A stretch of 64,000 bases of DNA from Hyparrhenia diplandra (Eukaryota; Streptophyta; Magnoliopsida; Poales; Poaceae), in the NCBI GenBank assembly GCA_015847255.1, contig JADLZK010007820.1, positions 124,001 to 188,000 of the forward strand, written 5' to 3'. The position numbers and the translations under genes were made by a program. Under the pieces are notes generated by a model, which was not told where the DNA came from, made no database searches, and worked only from the letters and a program-made list of their open reading frames with translations. How positions within the stretch are numbered: position 1 is the first letter of the stretch; each line of letters opens with the position of its first letter. Positions 33,195 to 43,837 of this stretch are shown here, piece after piece.

Positions 33195-35560
33195 CGTGCA
33201 GCAAAACCATGCCCAAAAAGTTTTCTTCCCAATATTATAAGGCCTCGTTCGAGATTTCAAACCAGGCCTGGAAATAGTTGATCCACTTGGTGTCACTCAT
33301 TCCAGGCCCAAGTTCCATTCCCCTACAGATCCAATCCAGGAGACTAAAATTTGTTGAACTAGGACTTGTGCGGTTTGGCCAGGAATGAAATCTAGCATTT
33401 GTGCGGAAGTGAAAAAGCGAGAGAAAAATGTGACAAACCAAAACATAAATTAGCAGCAACATTCTTACAAACCAAAAAAAAAAAAATGTGACGAATCATT
33501 TTGACGAGGACTACAAAAGTGCATCAGCAGCTACATTCTGACAACAGTTACAGTTGATAGTTGAAACTGGCAAGTTGCATCCAAAACATAAATTACAAAA
33601 TATAATTATATGCTTTCTCTGATAAAAATGACAACTACGTACAGACTTCCAAAATCTGCTTAGACAAGAATTTCAACCCAGATAACCTCCCACTTTAACC
33701 ATGATATATTGTTGCCCAACTTCCAAACTACTACTACGCTACGAAAAATAGGAAGCAACTTCACATTGGTCACTCAACTTCTGTAACTCCCACTTGCTCC
33801 AGTAATTCATTTCCAAATGATGTAGAGGGATCTACAAGTAACAAGGAAAGGTATTTGTTAAGAAAAAAAATATTGCTAGACAAATAGTAACAAGTGGAAC
33901 AGTTCATTGCATTGCAGAACTAGCTAGATTTGGACCTGCAACTTTATTGATGATACTGACAAAGTCCTACATGAACAAGAGTGACAGCTAGACTACGCCT
34001 ACTTGCAAGGGCCAATTCATCGTTTACACATACTTACCCCCTGAGATAGGGTACATAAGCATGCTCAAGTACTCAAGTACTGAACTCAAATTGTAATTCA
34101 AACAACTTCTATCAGTTTTCTACCCATATTTTTTCCAGAAATGATTTGATGCTCAATTTTTAATGACAGCTAGCATGATCATGTACTCTCAAGTACTGAA
34201 CTGCTCCAAAATTCAGAAACTCAATTTGTGACCAGAAACATTACAGAAACTATTGTATAGGAAAGCATGTACAGTGAACAACAAACAACTGGAATCTATT
34301 GTAGCTAATAACTGAAACAGCCCCAGCCCCACCAAGCTCACTAGGCACTACTTAGACATGATACTGTAACTTCACTGACAGATCCATTTAAGTCCAGAAG
34401 AATTCCTAAATGACCTCAATATATTCAGTGCTTGCACAGAAAGAGCCTTATGGTTGCTGGTCACAAATAATGCACAGAAAGAGCATTATGGTTGTCTTTC
34501 CTATAGGTTTTGAGCATGATTTTCTTAGCAAGGATATGTTCAGTGAAGTAGTGACCTTTTTAGACCATCACACTTTTCAGCCACAACAAGGTTGCATCTT
34601 CATCTAGTTCACAGCCACTTAGGAAGGCTTCTCTGTTCTCACAGCCACTTAGAGCATTATTGTTGGCATGTTACTAGTATTTTTGCAGTATAAAACCAAC
34701 ATTGTTGAGTTGAAAGGTAAATAATAAACACTAGTATGAATTAGCAGTTAACACCTATATACAGAGCAAAACGGTGAAGCTACTGAATCTGACAGAGATA
34801 AGAAAAAATATCAGAACCTTTGATTCCTATGTTTAGTACAAGCAGCAGTATTCTTAGTGCCTTAGAAAAAGAAAAGGTACCGATTTTTCAGTCGATTAAT
34901 TTTAACATTCCAGGACGCTGGAGAGATTTCTCTTCCCTGGAGCCAAAGATTCTCAACATACTCTAGGGAAGCTAGAAATGCTCATACGATATGTGATTGC
35001 AATCAAAAGCCACAATTAAAAGGTGTCATTTAGAGCATAAATAATTCTGTTGTGGGAGAGAACGACAACATTTTCAACATCGAGCCCGCCAAGACCATGA
35101 AAGAGTAAGCCTGAACCCAGAATTATTCTACTCAAAAACTGCGCTTGCATTATATAAGCATCTATGTATGTACAGTTTGGGCTTCGTTATTAAGCTCAAG
35201 TTTATTGTAGCAAATTGTTCATGCTCAAATTAAAAAGGGATAGGCAAGGTTTCAACTGGAGAGTTTTGTTCACCTGTTTATATATAAAATTAATTGCAAC
35301 ATACGTCACCGGACTCCATGTTCTACATTTTCTTTTTGCTAATTAACATTCGTATTTCATCAGGAGCAGAATTAATCTCCCTTTAATTTCCCCCTGCTCC
35401 CAACTGAAGATTAACATGGTCAGTTGATATGTAGTACATTGGTAATCATGCAATTGCTGAAAGATTCCATATCGCAGTGGTAATTAACATTTAACAAAGG
35501 GATCATCGTAGGTCAGAGGCTGTTATAATGAAGAGTAAAATCCACGGTAGGTCCATATCG
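33195..35560. other. AT-rich intergenic stretch, no gene seen
   Basis: No reading frame, RNA gene or complete transposon could be supported. A 'ggcctcgttcgagattt' segment at 33241 resembles a MITE terminus but has no partner. Confidence 0.5.
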
Positions 35561-35718
35561 CATTGAAGTTTTTATAGGAGTATGATGTCGATGACAAGCA
35601 TGGAGTATTTGCAAGGATCGATCGAGATACCACTACTCGACAAGCATGCGGTTTTCTGCGGAGAACTTGTTTTTCCAATCACCTGCGGCCAAAAGTTTTC
35701 TTCCCAATATTATAAAAC
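35561..35718. repeat. Duplicate of 29058-29186 joined to 33211-33239
   Basis: 35561-35689 matches 29058-29186 almost base for base. 35690-35718 then matches 33212-33239 (ccaaaagttttcttcccaatattata). In the other locus these two parts are separated by 4 kb that include the LINE. This copy therefore lacks the LINE and also about 110 bp before and 15 bp after it. Confidence 0.85.
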
Positions 35719-36252
35719 AGCTACCAAGCCACCTCATGTCAACTTCCCCATCTCAAATTAACTTACCATCAGGTGTAGTGTAGGCGTACGTGTAGCAACG
35801 ACAAAAGGCGAGGCTACCACAAACAATACAACCAGAAATAATACACAAGTCATAAGTAGTACCATTAACTAACTTGATCCATCATAAATGAGCTTCTGCC
35901 GTTACAGAACATCCAACGCCCAACGAGCACCCAATTGCCACTACCAAGTTCATTCGGCTACTATACAAAGCTATCCAGACAACCAGGTTAACTTGTTTAC
36001 AGTCCAGCGATGTGGCTGAACCATTTCATTCTAACAAAGCCTCACTGGTTCACTATACAGCATCAGATCAGAAGACGACCATGTGCCCTCGCTCCTCACT
36101 TCCTCAGACTGGCAACAACTCCATGCCCTGTGCACCCCTTGGCCCTTGTTAATCATCTCCTGGATAAGATGGGTCATAGGAAGCATTAGACAGACACAGC
36201 ATTAGCACCCAAACACAGGATCTAATGTCAAAGGAACTTCCAACTAACCTCG

Positions 36253-37201
36253 TCAGAAATCGTAGTCTTCAAGGTCCTTGTTGGAGTCGGCCAATTCCAT
36301 CTCCACCATGCACTCCTCTTGGCTCAGTGAAGGGAGCCCGTTCTTGTGGCGTGTGTAGTTGTGCTTGTGCCACCCACTCTTGCAGTGCTCTCTGTATAGC
36401 TTCTCCTCCATGAGCACATCACACTCCCTGCACCTTCTCTGTGGCTTGCCTTGTGCACTGCCCTGAATTTCAGTTGAAATGCTCTGTTTCTGCATTGTCT
36501 GACTTATCTGAGCAACAGCATCAGGCTCTTTTGCAGGAGCTGCTTGTGGCACTTCCACACTGTCATGTTGCTCCACAGATGGGCCACCCTCTGCATGAGC
36601 TGAGACAGACAGCACTTCCACCCTCCCTTGCACATCCTTCAGCTGCTCCTCACATGAGTGCAGAATAGATGGCTCAATCTCACATACAACCTGTAAAAAA
36701 GTGTCCACATCCACAGTTAAATGTAGTAAACTAATGATAATAAGGTTTAGCATAGATAAGCATTTTGGTTTCAGCAATTGATCCCGTCAGCAACACGAAA
36801 AAAGAAAAAACACTAAAAGCAGCCCACTTCGGAGGCCATAATCTCCACCTATTCTTTCAAATTGGGGATCAGGTGCTAGGAACCTCCCATGGGCCAACTG
36901 GAGCATTGTGATTTTTTCAACATCAACCATAGGCTGTTAATCATGTGAGACAAATAGGTAACATGGACAAAGCTTCTAGGCAATCATGTGACACATGAAT
37001 GACCAGAAAACAAAAAGGAATAAAAAGACTTGCAATAGAAGGGTGAGTGCCAGATTCATATTTTGAAATCACAGTAGCATTCCATTCAGCAACCTTTTTC
37101 ATCAGGCCTTTAAAATTGAGCTTTGGTGCAGTCAACCGCACCCTCAGTGGTGCACGCTTTATGGGGAAGTGTTCTATGAGATTCTTGATAACCTTAAGAG
37201 C
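36253..37201 (-). pseudogene. SBDS: SBDS ribosome-maturation factor, C-terminal two exons only
   Basis: Two minus-strand exons in phase 0: 37201-37034 (56 codons, ALKVIKNLIEHFPIKRAPLR to GTHPSI) and 36690-36253 (145 codons plus TGA). The first is the end of SBDS domain II/III. The second starts VVCEIEPSILHSCEEQLKD and ends with the plant-specific extension, a C2H2-type zinc finger (CRECDVLMEEKLYREHCKSGWH) and the acidic end DLEDYDF. SBDS works with the GTPase EFL1 to release eIF6 from 60S subunits. The intron has a GC donor (ATT|GCAAGT) and a CAG acceptor. The exons encoding the N-terminal FYSH domain were not found upstream, to 41 kb. The two exons keep an open frame and sensible splice sites, so the loss may be recent, or upstream exons may lie beyond larger insertions. 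Confidence 0.8.
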
Positions 37202-37366
37202 CTGCAAGACCAAAGAGAACACAGATTGAAAAGACGTTTAAGATGGTAGAGAAAGGAATTTCACTTGGTCAAGTAGCTGTGGCTATCATCATATCCAGAG
37301 AGCAGGTAGTATCGACAAGCTTCTAAGTACTACACTATACAAAAATATAGCCAATAATCATTCATT

Positions 37367-38998
37367 CACTACTAGAATCGACGAGTTTCCCTAGGGGTAT
37401 AATTCTTTTCCCTACCGTTTTCAACCACCCTAGGTAAAGATATGTTTCCCTAGGGTTATATGACAAAACTCTAGGGAAAGACTCCTTTCCCTACGAAATC
37501 CATTTTTCCTCGGGAGAAATAGAATGAGTGGACCATGTTTCCCTAGGAGAGATTTGATCCCTAGGAACGCTGAAGGCAAACCCTACAACCGAAAAAAATT
37601 CACCGTGAATTTTTTCCCCCTCCGCGCCGCCAGTCTGCCACTCCTCCCTTCGCCCCTCCGGCTCCCCGAAAGCACGCCGCCACTACTACCTCCGCTCGAG
37701 CATGTCGCCGCGCTCCTCCCGCCGCCATTATCCCTGAGAGTGCGTTTCAAGTGCTGAAGCCACGTGATTTGCATATTGCCAAAAGCTTACTGTCATCCAA
37801 GTTTTCTACAGGTGTGTATTTGGCTTCTCAAATTTCCAATAATGCTGTTATGTCATAAGCTTCGGGATGATACCATTGGGGCCATGCAGTAAAAAGTTAG
37901 TATGTTTTGACATTTATTATCATATCTTTTGCAAGCATAATTCGCATTCCAAAATGTCAGCATGTAAGAATTACCTGCTACCTCAATTTCATCATGTATG
38001 GAAAAACTTTATTGCCCAGAATCTAACGTTTTTTGCTGAACAATCTGAATGTGGATCAAATATGACCATGGCTAATAATACGACATGTTATAAATTAAGG
38101 TCAGGATGACCTGACATTGTTAAATAATTAGTATTGTTCTCAGTACAGCAACAGGGGGCTGCCAGAATCTTGATGTATCATTTGGCCCTGCACCATAAAT
38201 TTTAGCTTAATGCACATATATGTCTGCATATGATTTATGGTGGTTTCGGCTGTAGGAGAGTCACCGAGCTGAGCTGACACTGATGGTGGAGAGGAGCAAG
38301 CGTGCAGACATCGAAGCTCTCTACTCACACGGGTTCGATTACTTGGGGAAGTACATCGCAAGAAAGATTGTACAGGGCGATTATATCTGACACTGCCGTG
38401 GGCGCTGTCTGTTTCTCTGCTTTTAGTATTGACCGCTGAAATGCTAACATGGTTGCATGGACAATCTCTGCTTGTATTGACCACTGCAATGTTTGCATGG
38501 TTGTATATAGTAGCTACATCCAATGTATGGGTTTGTGGTAATATTATGACTCTAAATGTATGGATTTATGGATATGAATTTTTGGATTTGTGATAATATT
38601 ATAAATCTAAATGTATGGATTTGTGGTTATGGCTTGAATGAAATGAGTGCTTAATTATGGTCCATGTGAATTTGAATTTGAAATATTTGTACATTTGAAT
38701 TTGAATATAAATCTGTTTTCTATGATATAATGTTTCCCTAGAGTTTTGATTCCTAGGGAAAGAGTCCTAAGGAAACCTGTGCTATGCTATCTCGAGGAAG
38801 TTCCTAGGGGGGGGAATCCCTAGGGAAAGAATGTTTTCCTAGGGTTTTGGCAAAAACCGTAGGGAAAGGCTCCATTCCGTCGAATTGCCCTGGGGGGGCC
38901 TTTCCTCACGAAATACCCTAGGGAAACTGTTTTCCTACCGTTTTTCAGGGTTTCCCTAGGAATATTAACCCTAGGGAAACTTGCAGATTGTAGTAGTG
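37367..38998. mobile_element. CACTA element with gene-like cargo (1.6 kb)
   Basis: Starts CACTACTAGAATCGACG and ends ..GCAGATTGTAGTAGTG, inverted CACTA termini. The ends are packed with TTTCCCTAGGG/CCCTAGGGAAA units, about seven on each side, in both orientations. Flanking triplets are ATT (37364-37366) and ATA (38999-39001), a TSD with one mismatch. Inside, on the plus strand, is a leader-like GC-rich segment (37600-37740), then about 38250-38390 an open frame ending in GFDYLGKYIARKIVQGDYI and TGA, followed by AT-rich 3'-UTR-like sequence. I do not recognise that peptide's family. It could be captured host gene sequence. Confidence 0.85.
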
Positions 38999-39001
38999 AT
39001 A

Positions 39002-41120
39002 TTGAAGTATACAAATTCAGAATCAAGGTGTATCTGATACGCAGTTAATGGCCATGCAAAGTGTAAATATGCTATGTCCCGTGATCCACCGACAGGTAAA
39101 TTTTGACGGCGGCTTGTGCATGTGCATGAGTTTCCTGGGTGCGGCGGAACGTGAACCAAGCCGACGATGGCCACCGCTGGTCACGACACAGCTGGCCGGC
39201 CAGCAGTCAGGCCCGCCCGGCTACAGGTAACCAGCGATCGGCCAAAACCCTAAACCCAGGGCTATGCAGCGACTCCTTTGGTCATGCTTCTTTGATATGG
39301 AACTTCTGTACATATTTTTACTTGATATGGACACGGACAAAATCAACACATGGCACTGGAGTCTACATCACTCTGAAGTCTACATCCATGAAGCCACATT
39401 CAGAAGACACTGACAAAATCAACACATGGCACTTACTGATCTATTATTCATTAGCAAGCACCTTAAATCCAGCAAGCACCAGTTGAAGTTATATTTAAGC
39501 ACTATGTGATAAAAAGAGTACAATAACAAGATAATTAGCCGAAGGGTGAGAAGACACGCATACCAAACTGTCAATGCATAAAGAACCTGAAAGACCTGAT
39601 TACTTGTCTCAACACCCATAGAAAAATAAAACAAATTAAAAAGAGAGAAGTGAGGAGTTTCATTGTATTTCATCTGAGCACACAGAAACTAATTGAATTT
39701 CAGGGTTCCCGCTTATAAAACTAACATTCTTAGTGACTTCTGCATACTTAACTGGACAAGCGACATTGTGCGAAAACCGTTGACTGAAACATGCCCCAGC
39801 CAATTGTATATTAATATACATGCAGTTAACTGAAAGTTATAAGAGAAAAGACACCTGTACCAAAACCAATTGACAGAGAAACATGCAGTTCACTGAAACT
39901 TGTATTATGTGACTGAACTTAATCCAACAAAAGAGTGCCATTAACAAATGGCTGTAGCAACTCTACTGCAGTTTACTTAAAAATTGTACTCTAGGAAGTC
40001 CGGCTACACATAAGAGTGACATTATATTTTGCGCATCAGGTGTTCGTTGCATGTCAAAGTGCCTCGATATTTACTTAATTATTATCACTTTCTTCGAAGC
40101 ATTATCAGAAAAGCACCTTATCAATGGTTTTCGTGTTTCTGCCAAACTGCATGTAGGACTTTACCTTATCACAACAGTCACTGGAATGTATTACAAAGAG
40201 AATAAGCATACTCAATACGAATTACAAAAAGAGAAATAACCATATTAGTAAGAATTTAGCCTGTATCAGTAATTATGAATTTGATGTCCATAGAGTAATG
40301 ATGAAAATAATGATGTTGACTGGAATATTGGCAATCATTATCCACGAAAAAAAAATTATCACACCATCTGACTTAGTTTCGCTTCAGGTTTAAAAATGGT
40401 ATTTGCAATTACAGTATAAACTAGGCACTAAAACACTTAATAAAAGCATAAATTTCTTGGCAAAACCAAAAACTGCATTAATTCTCTTTTTAAAAAAACC
40501 TTCTTCAAAGACAAACTTTTTATTTGCAGTAAGCCAAAGACATCCTAACATGCAAATAAGCAGCACCAGGTTCACAGATGATCAATTTGAGTTCATTAAC
40601 CTGACCACTAAATCATGTTCAAATTAATTAGTAAATTACTTGAACCAGTAAATAGGACACTTTGCAACAAAAGTAAGATATTATAGGGGCCATGTTCATT
40701 AACCTGACAATCAGTGCGATCACAAACAAGCTCAAGTCTCCATTTTGTGCCACCACACAATCAGTTTCCAGCTTCAAGGATGCTGCTAATATGAAAGTTT
40801 AACTATTAATGAGGTTTTACTCATACCATCAGTCGTATGAAACTGTGCTGCTAGAGGTAGTAGTCCCAGTGTGCTGACCTAGAGGCAATAGGGTTTTGCT
40901 ATCATGATCAGCAGTGCAGCCATCACTTATGCTGTCACTGTAGTTAATGTGTTGTTGGTGATGCATGACAACTGAACTTCTTCTGTAGACAAATTAGCTG
41001 TCTAATTTGGTGCTTATATTCCATAGGAATTGATCGAGAGCAGATTGAATGAATAAAGAGAAATCAAGGGAAATGAAACCACTGCGCTTTGATTTATTTT
41101 TGTTAGGATCGGATCCTAAC
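39002..41120. other. AT-rich intergenic stretch, no gene seen
   Basis: Checked on the minus strand for the missing SBDS exons and found none. No other coding, RNA gene or transposon ends recognised. Confidence 0.45.
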
Positions 41121-41128
41121 CAGATCAA

Positions 41129-41692
41129 TTACATGGGAAATCGTCGTTGCGCAATCAAATCAATCTGACTAGCATTAGCAGGTGATGCCTTGGAAACAAC
41201 GGGCAGGGCACCACAATCCCAGGCGAAAGCCTCGCACGTCATGCACCCCAAAGTATGCCCTTTTCGAGGGCAACGCCGCATGCCCAGGACGCCTGGCTTC
41301 TTGGACACATCCTCGATCTCGGCCAAGGTCAGCCTCGCGGAGAAGGCGTAGATCCCGTACTTGACGTACCTGTAGTAGGAGTCCAGGAGGCGTAGCTCGT
41401 CGCCGTAGGAGCCAGCAATCAACGTGCTCGGCAAGAAAGACTCGTGCCAACGGCGGTGCGCACCTTCGTCCATGGCGTCGGCGTTTGGTGGCTCCCGGAG
41501 GATGACGAGGTAGGTTTTGTACCAAACATGGGGATGGCCGTAGTAGTCGTAGTGCCGTCAGCTTGCTGCTGCACGTGGCGGCGGCGGTGCAGCAGAGAGG
41601 ATTAGGAGGAGGAGGAGGAGGATGGCCATGACAGCCGCCGCCGCTAGCAACACAGCACCGGCGGTGCCCTTCTTATTAACAAGCAGTGGCAT
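41129..41692 (-). pseudogene. I9 propeptide gene relic, relative of the gene at 13809
   Basis: The minus strand starts at ATG 41692 with MPLLVNKKGTAGAVLLAAAA, nearly the same anchor as the intact gene. It reaches a stop after about 44 codons (RAAAS then TGA), because the spacer before the propeptide has an indel. In another frame the propeptide follows: MDEGAHRRWHESFLPST, LLDSYYRYVKYGIYAFSARL, KKPGVLG. It continues into the same cysteine tail pattern (C-x8-C-x2-C-x7/8-C: RRCPRKGHTLGCMTCEAFAWDCG) and ends IAQRRFPM. Upstream (41800-41890) the family promoter segment is also present. A translation start at the in-frame Met of MDEGAHRRW would leave out the first strand, so I call it broken. Confidence 0.8.
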
Positions 41693-42149
41693 GATATGAT
41701 ATGATGGAGGAGAAGAGCGAGCAGAGAGTGCTTTCGTTTGGATCTGGTACACTTCCTTATACATACTCCTATATGTCGAGAGACAGAAGAAGAAGGCAAT
41801 ACGTTTTCTATCATTTATTGTTGCAGATGATTAACAGAACACGGTCAAACTCACACCAACTTTAATTTATGATGATTGCTGAATGAGCTTACAGTGTTTT
41901 TTAAGAACTTATCATTCCGGCTTATCATAATACATTCTCTCACAACAAATCTGGCAACTAGTCTTTGCAATTTGTTGTTTCCGTCATCTCTTTTGGATGC
42001 GTACTCAATCTCCTATGTGTATATTCATTTACTCGCTCTAGGCTCAGTCTAGCATGTAAGGCTAGTACTAATGCAAAAGGCCGCGTATTGGAAGCAACGC
42101 AGCAAACACAAGGCAATAAGAGAGGGAGACGCCAACACTGCTTTCCACC

Positions 42150-43378
42150 ATGCAACCGCAACTCAACGCTCACGTACAAACTACATCCGGATGGTACGTG
42201 TCGATGGCAGCGAGGTTGTCAGCCATGCAGGCAAGACGGAGGCGCTCACCACCTACTTCGCCTCAATCCTTGGGGTGCCCGGCACCTCGGTGCCCATCGA
42301 GCTGGACCAACTGTATGAGGGCACCTACAGACCAGACGACGATCTATGCGCAGTTTTTCTCACCATCGGAAGCGGCTGCAGCAATCAGAGGCATGAACAC
42401 TTGCAGCGCTCCGGGGCCGGACGGTTTCGGCCCGGTGTTTTACAAAGCGGCGTGGAACACTGTCAAGGATCAGACAATGCAGTTCCTCTCGGCCTTTCAC
42501 AGTGGACAAGCGCAGCTCGAACCTATCAACAGATCACACATGGTCCTCATTCCGAAAAAGCCAGGGGCTGTGGATGTTAGCTCCTTCAGGCCTATATGCC
42601 TCCAGAATTGCAGTGTCAAGATACTGTCCAAGATCCTTACCACCAGGCTTCAGAAAGAGATACCAAAACTAATAGACAACTCCCAAACTGGCTTCATTAG
42701 AGGACGATCAATCTCGGATACATTCGTCTACGCAGCTGAATTGATACAGGTCTGCCACAAGAGGAAAATGCCAGCGATTGCACTGAAACTTGACTTTGCC
42801 AAAGCATTCGACACTGTCTGCTGGGAGGGCCTATTTGCTGTACTCAGGGCACGAGGGTTCAGTGAAGTGTGGGTAAATTGGATGAAGGAAATTCTCAGCT
42901 CATCAAAATCAGCGGTGTTAGTTAACGGCTGCCCGGGACCGTGGATCACCTGCAGAAGAGGCCTCCGGCAGGGAGACCCCATATCCCCCTACCTCTTCCT
43001 CCTTGTGGCCGAAACTCTCCAGAGCATGATCAGAAACTCTGGGAGCATCAGACACCCCACTGAACCGGGCCTCCCTGCTGCTGTACTTCAGTACGCCGAC
43101 GACACCCTGATCGTCCTTCGTGGCAATCATGCAGATGCAAGCAGCCTCAGAACGATTCTAGACCGTTTCGCGTCTTTTTTGGGTCTGAAGATCAACTACG
43201 ACAAGAGCACCCTTGTGCCCATCCACATGAACCCTCAAGAAGCGGAGCGCTGCGTACAAGTGCTGGAGTGTAAGATGGAGTCCTTCCCCCAGCCTTACTT
43301 GGGACTGCCACTGTCAATTCACAAGCTGCCGCTATCTGCATACACCCCGTACATTCAGAAGACAGACAAGTATCTATC
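42150..43378 (+). pseudogene. LINE reverse transcriptase, first half
   Basis: Open from 42150 to the copia junction. It contains RT palm and finger motifs in order: CSAPGPDGFGPVFYKAAW, SFRPICLQNCSVKILSKIL, FIRGRSISDTFVYAAELI, ALKLDFAKAFDTVCWEGL, RRGLRQGDPISPYLFLLVAE and LQYADDTLIVLRG. The true upstream continuation is in another frame before about 42350 (NTAFHHATATQRSRTNYI). It breaks at YLS where the copia element begins, and the next codons are at 50344. Confidence 0.9.
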
Positions 43379-43507
43379 TGAAAGAAGTAATATGGGTGAA
43401 TACTCAATACATTGAACCGTGATAGACGGTGGTTACATATAGGTAAGAGGGAGCTAAGTATAGCAGGCCTCATCCCTAGAGTTACTCTCTAACGCTATTC
43501 TCTAACA
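43379..43507 (-). repeat. Copia 3' LTR (129 bp)
   Basis: Begins tgaaag and ends taaca (TG..CA on each strand). It matches 48865-48991 plus 50342-50343 with two substitutions. The polypurine tract, minus strand GATCAAGGGAGAG, lies immediately inside at 43508-43520. It is unusually short for a copia LTR. Confidence 0.93.
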
Positions 43508-43837
43508 CTCTCCCTTGATCGAAACTAGGAGCACCACGAACATGGAGCCCGGACCTAAACTCCGTGAATACGAGACGTCGGTAAACCTTTGGTGAAGATG
43601 TCGGCGCATTGAGATGTAGTGGGAACATGCGGGACGCGGACTTCACCGAGGACGACTCGTTCTCGAACAAAGTGCAGGTCGATCTCAATATGTTTGGTTA
43701 TTTGATCTTTGAGCAGGGATTGGTGGAGAGGTAGACAGGCCCGATGTTATCACGATGAGACAAACTGTGAGCTCGGCGAAGAGGACATTGAAGTTCTTGC
43801 GAGCCGCCGCAGCCGCCGAAGCGGCAAGCTTACTCCG

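Noticed and set aside
33241..33400. MITE starting ggcctcgttcgag
   Set aside because: No matching inverted end or target duplication found downstream.
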